From: Parietaria judaica
Taxonomy: Eukaryota > Streptophyta > Magnoliopsida > Rosales > Urticaceae
Direction: 5' to 3'
DNA: 64,000 nt
NCBI GenBank assembly: GCA_954871525.1
Contig: OX940864.1
Coordinates: 22,686,001 to 22,750,000 of the forward strand
The translations under genes were made by a program, and so were the position numbers. Positions 35,009 through 46,721 of this stretch are shown piece after piece. A model generated the notes under the pieces. That model had not been told where the DNA came from. It made no database searches and saw only the letters and a list, made by a program, of their open reading frames with translations. The first letter of the stretch is position 1, and the number at the start of each line of letters is the position of its first letter.

Positions 35009-37021
35009 GGGCTAATTGCGGCAAAAATACCCAACTTTTAACAATATTCTCTGATACGTACTCAACCTCAATAAATGTACGCGAAAGTACGTAACGTCGC
35101 ACTTTTGTCGCCGACCAACTAACACCGTTACACATTGGCCTACGTGGCCGTTAGGCTGTCTCATGTGGCGTACCATGTGGCACAAGCTGCCACGTGGCCA
35201 AAGGTTGGATACTTTTGCCGCCACATGACATTTTTTAAATTATTTTATTTTTTTAATTTGTTTTTCTTTTCCATTGGCCCACATGTTTTAATTTTTTTTT
35301 TTACACATATCAAACATAATCAAATAAGTTTATAAAAAATATGTATATATAAAAAGAATATGTTTTATTTTTTTAAATAATCAAATAATTCCTTACAAAT
35401 TATTAGTTTTAATTTATTTTAAAAATTATTTTTTTCTTTTCCGTGGCGCATATTTTAAATTTTTTTTACATATGTCAAATATAATCAAATAATTTTCTAA
35501 AAAAAATTCATAAAAAATATTTTTTGTTTTTCTTATAGGAGTAATTTATAATTTTTAATGAGAAATGGCTCCTAATAGTCAAATTGAAACGTTTGATTAG
35601 CAAAATAGCCTAACTTTCTTTTTTATTTGCAAAACAACCAATTGGATGAGGTGGCTTTTTAATTTTAGATTTTATACCTATAATACCCTTTTAATTAACT
35701 TATTTTGTAATATATTATTTTCGTTATTAATAAAAAAGGAAAAAAAATCTCTATGCGTGGTTGAATTTCTATGCAAGTTTTGATTTTCAAAAATTAAAAT
35801 TTTCAAAAATTAAAATGGAAACAATAAATGTGGCTAATCATGTAATCAAATTTTTTTTAACTAATTACCTATTAATGTAGATATTATTCAAATTCGTTTT
35901 TAATTATTTAATTAATAAGAAAATCAAATAATATCCACAGGAGATCGTGTTCAAATAATATCCACAGGAGATTAATGTTGTTAGTTTTGGTTAATATGTT
36001 CTTGTATTAAGCACATTTCAATTCAACCACATATTCACGTTGTGTATTATGTTCGGAATGACGAATTAACGGCATATTATTCATCCATATTATTATAAGA
36101 TAACATATTATAAGCTAATACAAAGATTATAACGTTGTATTAACGTCGGAGATACAAGTTAATTCTGATGTTAGCATTGTATTAACATCGTATTAACGTC
36201 GGAGATACAAGTTAGTTCTGATGTTAACATTGTATTAACCTATTAACATTGTATTAACGTCGGAGATACCAGTCTATATTTCAACGAAGTTTCAGAAAAA
36301 ACAATCATAATAACCTAAAAAAAACTTGTATAGCCGTTCAGAAAAAACAACAAACATAACATAAATAACATTAACCATTATTAAATCAGCATCGTCAAAG
36401 TAAATAACTTTATGTCATACTAAATAACTTAAAACAAACATAAATGTACTCAAATGGAAAACCGCTAATCAAATATGTGCCAAGGGAAAGAAAAAAAATT
36501 ATTCCTGTAAGAAAAATAAAAAATATTTTTTTTATAAACATATATTTTATAAAACTATTTGATTATATTTAACATATGTAAAAAAAAAGTGCCAACGGAA
36601 AGAAAAAAAATATTTTTTTAAAATAAATAAAAACTCAAAAATTTTAAGGAATTATTTGATTATTTACAAAAATAAAACATATTCTTTTTATAAATACATA
36701 TTTCATAAAATTATTTGATTATGTTTGATATATGTAAAAAAAAAACATGTGTGCCAATGGGAAAGATTTTTTTTTTAATTTTTTTTTAATTTTAAAAATA
36801 ATGCCACGTGGCGTCAAAAGTACCCAACCTTTGGCCACGTGGTGGCTTGTGCCACGTGGCACGCCACATGACACAGCCTAACGGCCACGTAGGCAGGTGT
36901 CTAACGGCGTTAGGTTGTCGGCAACAAAAGTACAACGTTAGGTACTTTTGCCTATATTTATTGAGGTTGGATTTATCGGAGAATATTGCCAAATGTTGGG
37001 TATTTTAGCCGCAATTAACCC
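35009..37021. mobile_element. 2.0-kb MULE-type non-autonomous element
   Basis: Starts GGGCTAATTGCGGCAAAAAT and ends in the inverse, with TIRs of over 200 bp that include CCACGTGGC motifs. A perfect 9-bp duplication TAATCTATT flanks it at 35000-35008 and 37022-37030. The AT-rich interior holds a second inverted pair of ATTTGATTAT-rich arms, a GAAATGGCTCCTAATAG terminus-like patch at 35562 and a short tandem repeat at 36131. No transposase is seen. Confidence 0.88.
36131..36271. repeat. approximately 52-62-bp tandem repeat
   Basis: The phrase TATTAACGTCGGAGATAC recurs with starts about 36138, 36190 and 36252, with diverged spacers between. Confidence 0.7.
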
Positions 37022-37030
37022 TAATCTATT

Positions 37031-37670
37031 TTACTACATTGGCAAAAGATTTTCGATCGTAAATTCTATCTTCTTAATGATAATATTTTTGGTATTTAAA
37101 ATTTATATTTTTTACTTAAAAAAATATGCCGGTCGACTCTCATATCTTTTGAATATTTTTTGTTGCAATTTTTTTTTTTTAATGAAGGAGAATTAAACAT
37201 GTCGATAAAATACCGTCTTCTTATTTTTCTCATTACTCATCGTTATGAGCATACATAAATAATTTTGGCATAATTTAATTGAAATCATAATCAGGGGTGG
37301 AAGCACTTTATGAGGGGGTGTGGTTCATTCAAACCACCCCCTCCAAAAAATATATATATATGGTATAATAATACCCTATTTTTAATTTTTTTAATGTAAA
37401 TTCATATAAAATTTTAATTAACCCCCCGATACGTAATTCCTTGTTCCGCCACTGATTATAATCAGAATATTGATGCTATAGATCATAAGTGTGTTGGTCT
37501 TGCGAGTTCGACTAAAAAAAAGGATATTGAGTGCAAAAATGTCCTTAACATATCAGGTATTTGCAATTTAATACCTATTCTCAAATTTTAAATGCAAAAA
37601 TGACTAACTTTATCGTTATATATTTGCACGTTAAATGCCAGCATGGCCGTAGACGTGTAGTTACACGTCA
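37031..37670. other. AT-rich spacer
   Basis: No gene recognised. A run of CCACCCCCTCC at 37341 and GGGGGTG at 37314 may be ends of a small insertion, but no target duplication was found. Confidence 0.35.
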
Positions 37671-38233
37671 CTTGTAGGTAATCCTGTAAATATAGAACAG
37701 AACCCGGATCTGGGTTCTGTTTTTGACATATCCGGAACCAGAAATTTCTGGTTCCGGGAAAATCCGGAACCGGATTTTCTGGTTCCGGATTTTTTCCGGA
37801 AACCAGAATCCGGTTCCGGATTTGTTCTGTTTTTTTTAATATAAATTATAAAGCATAAATAAACCGGACTGAGAAAAACAAAACTTTCAAAAAACTGTAC
37901 CGTTGAAGGCTTGAACAAATACTGCATGCACGTCCAAACTTGGAAAAATAATGCAAACTTTGAAAATAAATGAAGAACTGGCTCACTGCACCTTTGAACA
38001 ATTATCATGCAGATACTCCACTGCACCTTTGACCAGTCAATTGAACAAATAATGCACTGCATATTTGACCAGTCAATTGAATAAATACTCCACTGCACGT
38101 TGAAATGCTAGACTCGAATTGGCAGCTCTGTAGACTTAAATGCTAGTGCAAAATTGGGAGATAGAGATTATTCTTTCATCTTCCTCTCTCAAATCTTGAA
38201 GCAATCTCTCTCGGTCACAACTTCACCATCAAA

Positions 38234-38480
38234 ATGACCGATCCACCACGGCTACACAACACTAAGAAGCTCACTTCCGACTTTGATTTCATTTACGAAT
38301 ACGATTCCGAGGAGATGAAGAATATGCGCTACGCGATTTGCAAAACGTGCAATATGAAGTTCAAAGCCTTCGGGAAAACCTATTACACATCGTATCTCCG
38401 AAACCACGCCACACGTTGCAAGGAGGGGTGTGGCCAATCAAGCCTTTTCTAGTGTCGCCCAAAGCATTTTCGACGGCCGG
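38234..38480 (+). pseudogene. internally deleted hAT transposase (BED finger joined to C-terminal motif)
   Basis: ATG at 38234 opens a BED zinc finger (FIYEYDSEEMKNMRYAIC, CKTCNMKF, then LRNHATRC), clearly homologous to the BED finger of the main transposase of this element. Directly after it, in another frame (about 38436-38480), is AFSSVAQSIFDGRR, which corresponds to the C-terminal hAT dimerisation motif. Nearly the whole core is thus deleted. It lies in the opposite orientation to the main transposase. A CT-rich leader precedes it, and CACTGCAC / TTTGACCAGTCAATTGAA repeats lie upstream (37985-38100). Confidence 0.75.
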
Positions 38481-38878
38481 AGATATGTATCTTTACCTTG
38501 TATTTGTTTATGTATCAATTATCATTTGTAGTTTTTATATTTAAATGAATATTTATTTATGTATCAATTGTCATATGTAGGTTTTATATTTGTTTTATCA
38601 TCTGTAGTTCTTATCTACGGTTTCATTTCCTTTTGTTTGTTTTATATTTGTTTCATATTTATTTTATCATTTGTAGTTTTTACCTTCTAATCTTCTATTG
38701 TTCCACGGCCTCTATTATTTTTATAGTATATATATATTTGTTTTATATTTGTTTTATCATTTGTAGTTTTTATTGAAAAATAATATTGAAAAATACTTTG
38801 TTTATTATTTCATCATTAATAAAAAGTTGCTTAACAATACAAGATAAGTAGACAACATGATGAAAGGAGATAATAAAA

Positions 38879-41519
38879 CTAATACTCTTCGGCATTGAAG
38901 TAGTCGTAAACATCGTCGTTGTTGCGTGTTTCCTCTTGAGCGTGTTCTTCGGCTTGGAGCCAATCTTTGCTTAGCGCGATAATCTCTACCATAGGTGCCT
39001 TCATTGATTTCCTCCGGTCGTCCAAAATGCGTCCCACACTAGATAATGCCGCCTCGGACGAAACCGTAGATACCGGTATAGTTAAGATGTCACGCGCCAT
39101 CAAAGATAGGATTGGATATTCCCGTCGCTTCGATCGCCACCAACTAAGAGCCGGCATAACCCCGGATGCCGGTAAAGGATAGGGGGGGCGTGTTGCACCA
39201 CTTGTCGAACTCGTTGTGGCGTGGACTAGCGGTCGCGGTCGGTGAGGAAGAAATACGTAGCGTAGGCGAACTCCTCCCTCCGGCACGACCAAGAGATAGT
39301 CTTGAAGACGTCACGTCGTTGCTTGATGAGCTTGCATAACGGCTAAGGTTGTGGAAAGCCCGTTGTGCCTCCGTCATGTGTTGCCCGGCCGTCGGTTGTG
39401 CTTCTTGGGACTCCTCCGCCACCGATTCTCCAAATTGGTTCCTCTCGTAGTCGGCATAAAGCTCCCTCATCTTCCGCATTGCGTTGGGGTAGTCCTCCGT
39501 CTTGTAAGGATTTCCCGAAATACGCTCCATCATATCTAGAATATCCTGCAATTTCCCCGGCTTAAAGCACGGATCAAGTATAAGTCCCGCACAATAAAGA
39601 AAAGGCATATTCTTAAAATAAATATTAAACTTGGACTTCATGGCGGTTAGTATTTCGGAAAATAAAGGGTTGCTAGAATATTGACTAAAATGACATATAA
39701 TATCAAAAACCGCCAATAACGCTAAGTTTGACGTTGTAGAATACACTTGAGATAATGAAACCGTTTTGTCGTAGAAAAGTTTCAAAAAAGCCGTAAAATC
39801 GCGCGCCATCATCCAATCACTTTCGTCTAAAAATTCTTCGTTAAAACCTTCCGTACCATTTATCCATAGAGTCAAAAGATCTTTGTACGGTACGGCCGAT
39901 TCCAACATTAAAAAAGTAGAGTTCCACCGGACCGGCATATCGACCGAAAATGATCGTGGTTCGACGCCGTAATTAATACAAAGTTGGTGAAAATTATAAA
40001 CCCTTTGATTTGAAGCTTTTAAAAATTTTAGGGCCTCTCTAATTTTATCAATACACGGTCCAATCATTTCCATGCCCGCTTTGACGATTAAATTTATAAT
40101 ATGGCATGCACAACGTTGGTGAAAATAATCCGCACGAAAATCGGCTAATTCGATACGTAAAGAATCAACGGCAACATTATTACTCGAAGCATTATCTAAC
40201 GTAATAGAAATAACCCGACTACCGAGGTTCCAATCTCCCAAAACACTTAAAATTGATTGTGCGATGTTAGCTCCCGTGTGCCTAAGATGCATAGCTTGAA
40301 AACCGATGATACGTTTTTGTAATTTCCAATCATTATCCACAAAATGTGCAACTACGGAGATATAATCACAATTAGCACTACTTTTCCAACAACCGGACGT
40401 TAACGAAATTTGATACCCTAACTTATTAAATTCTTCCTTTAACGCCTCTCTTTGTGCTTTATAAAATTTTATTATATCCGCCTTAGTGCAATGTCGTGAA
40501 ACTCTTCTATAATTTGCGGGAGCTACTTTCGCCATCCATTTATTAAAACCGGGAGCCTCGATGTAACTAATAGGAAGGTCTTCACGAATAATCATTTTTG
40601 CGAGTTCCATCCTATATTCTTCTAATGAAAGAGGACTTACCCCGAGTTGTTGACCGTGCTCGTGCCGCTCTCTGCAATGCTTAGCGTGGCTCCGGAGATA
40701 CAACGTGCTATATGTATCGAAAAAGGCCTTCATCGTTGCATTGCACGTCCGGCATTTCGCGAACCGCATCTCTTTCCCCTCCTCCGAGTCGTATTCGTAA
40801 ATGGGGTCGAAGTCGGTACCCCAAATCTCCGAGGTGAGCTTCTTGCGTTTCCGTAGACGTGGTGGATTCCCGCGGCCGCCGGAAGGTGGAATCGGTAGAA
40901 GGCTTCCGGCAAGGCGGCGTGACCTCCTCGGCGCCGCCGCTTGAGAGTCGGGAACGAGCTCCTCATCGTCGGCATCGTCATCGTCGTCGTTGTCGTCCTC
41001 CTCATAGTCGGCATCGTCGTCGTCGGCTTCGTCGTCGTCACGGCCGGTTCGGGAGCGACCTTCTTGTTGCGAATCCCACGTAGCGTCGTCGGAATCGTCG
41101 TCATCGTTGTTGCTCCGCACCGGTTCCGGGTCCACACGAACGGGCGGCGGGACTCTTCGTACCGGCGGGTCGAATTCGAGTGTATCCGCATCACCTATAA
41201 TAAAATTTGCATAACCGGAAAAAGGGTTATTTAAATCGACAAGATTATCACCGGTGTTTTCCGCATTTTGTCGTCGTGCGGCTTGAGGAACACCGCCGTA
41301 ATCGTAAGGCGGAAGATTTATTGTAGCGTTGTTTTGGACATTGATGAAGGAATCATAAAATGATTGTTGATTCGCCGGTTGACTACTCGTCGCCCCGGCA
41401 AAGCCTCGCCCTTGGTGGCCGGCAAAGCCACCCGTTGTCGGTATGTTGCTTGAAGAAGGAAGGGGCCCTTCGGGCCGAGCCGGAGCCGAACCAAAAAGAT
41501 TAAAATAGGGATCCGACAT
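38879..41519 (-). pseudogene. hAT transposase of element E, near full length with a frameshift
   Basis: The frame from the ATG at 41519 runs 791 codons to a TAG at 39144. The hAT C-terminal region continues in a second frame to 38879 (WWRSKRREYPILSLMARDI, STVSSEAALSSVG, ILDDRR). The two frames meet at a run of seven C on the coding strand (39182-39188), where a 1-base difference would join them at about 879 codons. Domains: Gly/Ala-rich start, very acidic Asp-rich stretch at about residues 150-195, BED finger at about 235-300 (CRTC, then HAKHC), catalytic core with ITLDNASSNN, HQRCACHIINLIV and RWNSTFLM. The position of the first catalytic Asp, normally TSDLW, reads TSGCWKS, so one triad residue looks missing. 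The C-terminal Glu (SSEAAL) is present. It may be a decayed transposase, or the shift may be a homopolymer error. Confidence 0.85.
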
Positions 41520-42143
41520 TGTTTATAGTATAGATTCAACAAGGAGAGAATTTGATGGAGATTGAAAAGAATGAGAGTTGTGGAGTTGTGTGTGGAGTGA
41601 AGATAATTTATAGAGCAAGTTTAAATTTTTTCAAACGTTCCTATGCCACCCAACGTTCCCCTACTCCAACGTTCCCCTGCCAATCTGCCATGCCATGCAT
41701 TCCTCATTTCACCTCTTTTTGCATGTGCCATGCAGACAGCCAACGTTCACAACATTTGTCTTTTTATTTTTTATTTTTAAAAATATATAAATAACGTTTA
41801 ACTCTGCAAGGCTACAAACATGAAACAACTAATTAATTCAACGCCTTCTATACAATTAATTCTATACAATTAATTATGTATACAAGCCTTCAATGCAACG
41901 TCTAACTTCTATACAATTAATTCTGTATACAATTAATTCAACGCCTTCAAGCCTTCAATACAATTAATTCTGTATTTTTTTTTTAATAATTACAAATCCG
42001 GATCCGGGAATTCAACAAAATCCGGAACCAGAAATTTCTGGATCCGGATTTATCCGGATCCGGAATTTCTGATTTCTGTTTTTTTTTTTTTAAATCCGAA
42101 ATTCCGGTTTACGTTATACTGTATTTACAGGTTTACTTGTAGG

Positions 42144-43130
42144 TCCCGATCCCGATTTGTATCATACGCTTAATTATTTATCCAACCGAAGACAGATTAA
42201 AATTTATCCAAATAATAGAAGAAGCTCTTTCGGAAAAATAAAATAAGTTGAAGAATATTGAAGAAAACTACAAATTATTTCTCATCTTTATTTTCTTCTT
42301 AATCACGAAAATGAAGAAGGCACACATCGTAGAGATTTTTTTTTACACAAAAATGCAACTGAGATTTTTTACTTTGATGTTTTTGTCGCATTAAACGTGT
42401 GTAATTGAAGATAAAATGTTGACGAAAAAGCCATCGATGTGGACTACTCAGCTATAGACAAGTCACTTAATATGCCCAAGAAAATACAATATTTTTTTAA
42501 TATTTGTGTCGCATATACTCTTTAAAATTTAAATAATAATGATACTAATGAATCATGATATTCTTAAAATTAAAATCAAAATGAAATATTATGTAATATC
42601 TGGAGAGAAAACAATATAGATCAAAGTGACAAAACTCGAAAGCTTGTAACTTATCAAACGACAAATACCAACGACATAAGACTTGGAAGTTGTTAGTTAA
42701 ATCTGTCAATGACAGTAGATCAACAAAAAGTCTTTGTCTGTCATTTACTCATTCTTGTATTTCTTTTTCATTTGAAAAACATATATACTTTAAAATCTTT
42801 TTTTTTTTTGGCTTATAAATTATAATCTGTTTTTATCAGGCTTTTATGGTTGTTGAACTAGCAACATGGAATATCAGTCTCAATTTTGCGTGTCATACAT
42901 TATAATTTATAGGATATTTAGATTAAACCCTAATGCCCTAATTAAGACAAAACTAATCAAAGTAAAAAAAAAAAGTGATGCGAAAAATTATAATGGCCCA
43001 CACTCAATGTAAGAATTAAGTTCCCTTAATACTTACAAATCATTTTTATTATAATCAATCAAAACTATTAGTGATTACAACTATTTCTCTATCGTTCTCT
43101 TTTCGCTATAAGCAGGACAAAAGTCAGTCA
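42144..43130. other. AT-rich spacer
   Basis: No gene or clear repeat is recognised between hAT elements E and B. Confidence 0.45.
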
Positions 43131-43138
43131 CGTGCATG

Positions 43139-45544
43139 TAGGGCTGCACACGAGCCAATCGCGACCGATCGCGACTAAAGTCGCCAAAATCGCGAATTGG
43201 CCGGTCGCGATGCGTCGCGGCGTGTCTGGTCGCGATGCGTCGCGACGTGGTCGCGATTTAGCGAGGAAGGACCAAAAAAAGGGCTGCGGCAAAAGTTATT
43301 TTTTGTTTCCAATGTTTAATTTTATTAGTTTTTATCCGAATTAAAGTATTAAATTATGTAAACTTATTATTTAAACTTTATTTATTTCAAAATTAATATT
43401 TTAGTATGTTATTATTGTGTAACATATTATTAATTTTAAATTATAAGTTAATTTTTAAGTTGTAATATATGTTAATAAGTATGTACGTATACCATATTAA
43501 TAATTATTAAAATTCTAAAACAAATAAGTAAATATGATAAAACAAGATATTAAAAAAAAAGTTGTATTATTCATTGTGAATATTACAATATGGTGGAAGA
43601 AGTTGTAAATATTCAGTGTAAATATTACAAGATGCCTCACTAAAACCTCTCTCGTAAAACCCTCCTTAGGGACATAAAACCAAGAGAGGAAAGAGCACAT
43701 CATATTGGCGTTTACATTGCGTCACTCGGGGAACCAGTCGTTAAACCTTTGCGTCATAAGCTCTAGGTCGGTTGGCTCGGTCCGTTGGGCGATGGTGGGG
43801 TTGCGGAACATCCAATCGTTCAACACCACCGCTTGCTCGAGGTGTGTGGGAGTTGTTGACGCCCTCCGGTCGTCGATTATATGCTGAGCCGAGCTGAACG
43901 CGCTCTCCGAAGCAACGCTGGAAATGGGGATGGACAGTATATCCCTCGCCATTCTCGCCAATATCGGGAATCTTTCCCGTTGATTCTTCCACCATCCAAT
44001 CACATCGAACTCGACGGAGTCCTCGTCGATCCGCAGGCCGTAGTACCGCTTCAGTTCTTGCGGGGCACCGTCCGTTTCCTCCGCTCGTGCCGGTGGCGTA
44101 CCGGATCCCGATGCTTCTCCGCGATCCAGTCTTTGCTTCAGTCTCCGGACAAATGCTAGGCCGGTCTTGGTTGGGCTTTCCATAACTGCCCTTTGCTCCG
44201 CCTCCACGTTGAACTGTGGGAACCGCCGGTCGTATTCACTGTAAAGTTCATAAAAAGCTTCATTAACAACCTTAATTATTAAAAATTAATTATTTTTTTC
44301 AATTATTTTTTTTAATTATTATTTATTACTTATTAATTATTAATTATTATTTATTATTAAGTACTAACTTATTAATTAATAAAAAATTAATAATTAATTA
44401 AATAAAAAAAGGATTAAAGGTTATTACCCGGTAGAAGGACGTCGACTTCGTCGAGGACGGGCAACGGAGGCTTCACCGCTATCTTGATTGGAAGGTTGAG
44501 GAGAACCGCGGTTGTACACCCCGATATTTGAACCACGGATCGAGGGCGGCGTTTGATAGTCGTCGGGATCGGCATCGTCGGGACGTTGAGTTTGGTCGGG
44601 ATCGGCATCTTCGGGACCTTGAGGTTCGTCGGGATCGGCACCTTCGGGACCTTGAGCTCCGTATTCGGCACCTTCCCGTAACATGAGATTGAAAAAAGGA
44701 TCGTTGTTTCCCCCCCTACATTGAGCCACCGCGTCGACCAACTCTTGGGGCACACGGTCGGGATTGGCATGGTGCTGGGCCACCGCCCGGACTAGACTAG
44801 GTCTTAGAGACCGTACTGTATCGTCGGGATAATCTGGATTGTGAGGGGAAGGGAATATTTCTGCCGGCAGCCTAACGGGAATGTAGTCGTCGGGACAAGT
44901 ATCCGATGTTCCCCCTTGTAGAAATTGGGGTTGCAAATTCCTGGCCGCCCTTCGACCCCCGGAACTACCGCCGCTTCTTCGAGACATAATGATAGAACTT
45001 TAGGAATTTAGAAAATTGGAACTTTGGAACTTTAGAACTTTGGAGATTGAGAGTGGAAAAAACTTGGAGAGTTGAGAGAATTTGAGAGAGAGTTGAGAGA
45101 TTGTTGGTGAGGAAATGAGGGAGGAAGAGGTGGTATTTATAGGGTTTTGGGAGAGGGTGGGGTGGGTGAATAATTATTGTGGTGGGTGAAGTGGGTGAAT
45201 AATTGTGAGGAGAAAGTGGGTGAAAAAATTTTGAAATTTGAAATTTTAGGGTTGGAATTCGAGTAAAGTGGGTAATAATTGTGGTTGGGGAATAAATTTC
45301 GGGTAAAAATTGTGTTATTTTCGCCACCAACAAACACAACTTTTCACTCCCCTCGGATCGATGACGTGGCGTAATCTCAGCCACACGATCAAGTGCGCGG
45401 ATCGAGCCCCTGGTCGTCGCGATTTCTCCTCCTCGTCGCGACGAATCGCGACTTTTGCCGCGTAAATCGCGACGCGTCGCGACTCGCACTGTAGGCGTCG
45501 CGACGCGTCGCGTCGTCAGTGGCGACGTCGTGTGCACAGCTCTA
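43139..45544 (-). mobile_element. 2.4-kb hAT element B, deletion derivative
   Basis: Starts TAGGGCTGCACACGA and ends TCGTGTGCACAGCTCTA. Perfect 8-bp duplications CGTGCATG flank it at 43131-43138 and 45545-45552. Both ends have TCGCGAC clusters as in element A. It holds exon 1 and the C-terminal part of the transposase, with the middle deleted. Confidence 0.92.
43722..44987 (-). pseudogene. hAT transposase of element B, internally deleted
   Basis: Exon 1 (44987 to about 44430) is open from MSRRSGGSSGGRRAARNLQ through a Pro/Asp-rich tail with repeated QGPEGADPD-like units, ending at a CGG/GTAAT donor-like site. An AT-rich intron remnant follows. At about 44275 the reading resumes inside the C-terminal half (VNEAFYELYSEYDRRFPQ) and continues to 43722 with IGWWKNQRERFPILARMA, ISSVASESAFSSA (carrying the catalytic Glu) and IIDDRR. 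BED finger and core are missing, so it cannot encode an active transposase. It retains exactly what element A has lost. Confidence 0.85.
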
Positions 45545-45552
45545 CGTGCATG

Positions 45553-45768
45553 TAAGTTAAAAATTACGAGTAAACCGAATACATGTGAAATAACTAAATA
45601 TTTATTTTAAGTATTAAAATCCACCCTTTTTCCATCTTTCACGTTTACTTGGATTCAAGTAGATCAGTTTGATTACTCCATGTCGGATTATTATAACAAT
45701 TTCAGTAAATTAGACTCTCAACTCATCAACTAATGATAAACAAAAATGTCTAAATAAGTAAGTTTTCA
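45553..45768. other. AT-rich spacer
   Basis: Short unique-looking stretch between hAT element B and the MULE MITE; nothing recognised. Confidence 0.4.
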
Positions 45769-45777
45769 TAGTTTAAA

Positions 45778-46721
45778 GGGTAAACTGCGGCTAATATACG
45801 TAATGTTTGACTGGCTGCGAATTATGTACCCAATGTTTATTTTTGACGATTAATGTACCCAAACTTGATTCCGTTAGATTTTTTTGTGTTTTCCGTTACT
45901 TAACCGTCAACGAGTGATTCCTCCTTTATATGTACAGTTTTCATATTTTTGGCATAACTCACTCATTTTTTGTCCAAATTTTATGCACGACCTATGTTTG
46001 GAAATATAAGAGATAGATCTACAACTTTGGTGTTTTAAGTTTTGTAAAAAAAAAAAGTTTAAAAAAATACAAAATTTCAATTACAACGTAAAACTGGACA
46101 TTATAATGAAAAAATATTTGTTTTGAGCAAATTTTAATATACTTAATAACTTTTTCTGATGAAACGTAAAACTAAAAAGTTGTAGATCAATTTTTTATCT
46201 TTCCAAAGGTTTATATTTTGGACAAAAAATGAGTGAATTATGCCAAAAATATGAAGGATGTGATGTGCAAAAATCTTTCGTATTTTTGGCATAACTCACT
46301 CATTTTTTGTCCAAAATTTATAAATAAATTACCGTTGAAAAAATAAAAGATTTATCTACAACTTTGAGTTTTACGTTTCATCAGAAAAAGTCATTAATTA
46401 TATTAAAATTTGCTCGAAACAAATATTTTGCATTACACTAACCAGTTTTATGTTGTAATTGAATTTTTTTATTTTTTAAAACTTTTTTTTACAAAACTTA
46501 AAACACCAAAGTTGTATATATATATAATTTGGACAAAAAATGAGTGAGTTATGCCAAAAATATGAAAACTGTACGTATGGAGGAGGAATCACTCGCTGAC
46601 GGTCAAGTGACGGAAAACACGAAAAAATCTAACAAAATCAAATTTGGGTACGTTAGCCGTCGACATTGAGTACATAATTCGCAACCGGTCAAACATTGGG
46701 TATATTAGTCGCAGTTTACCC
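45778..46721. mobile_element. 944-bp MULE-type fold-back MITE
   Basis: TIRs begin GGGTAAACTGCGGCTAATAT and mirror on the right. Flanks TAGTTTAAA (45769-45777) and TAGTTTTAAA (46722-46731) are a 9-10-bp duplication with one indel. The interior is two inverted copies of the TTTTTGGCATAACTCACTCA...AGATAGATCTACAAC module also seen at 8227 and partly at 24703. Confidence 0.85.

Larger units (their letters stand above)
37679..42135 (-). mobile_element. 4.5-kb hAT element E
   Basis: Starts TAATCCTGTAAATATAG and ends CTGTATTTACAGGTTTA, an inverted pair. Perfect 8-bp duplications CTTGTAGG flank it at 37671-37678 and 42136-42143. Both ends carry many TCCGGAACCAGAA / TTCTGGTTCCGGA palindromic motifs (37725-37815 and 41995-42075), likely subterminal binding sites. 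It carries a long minus-strand transposase gene and, near the left end, an inverted deletion-derivative transposase remnant. Confidence 0.9.
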
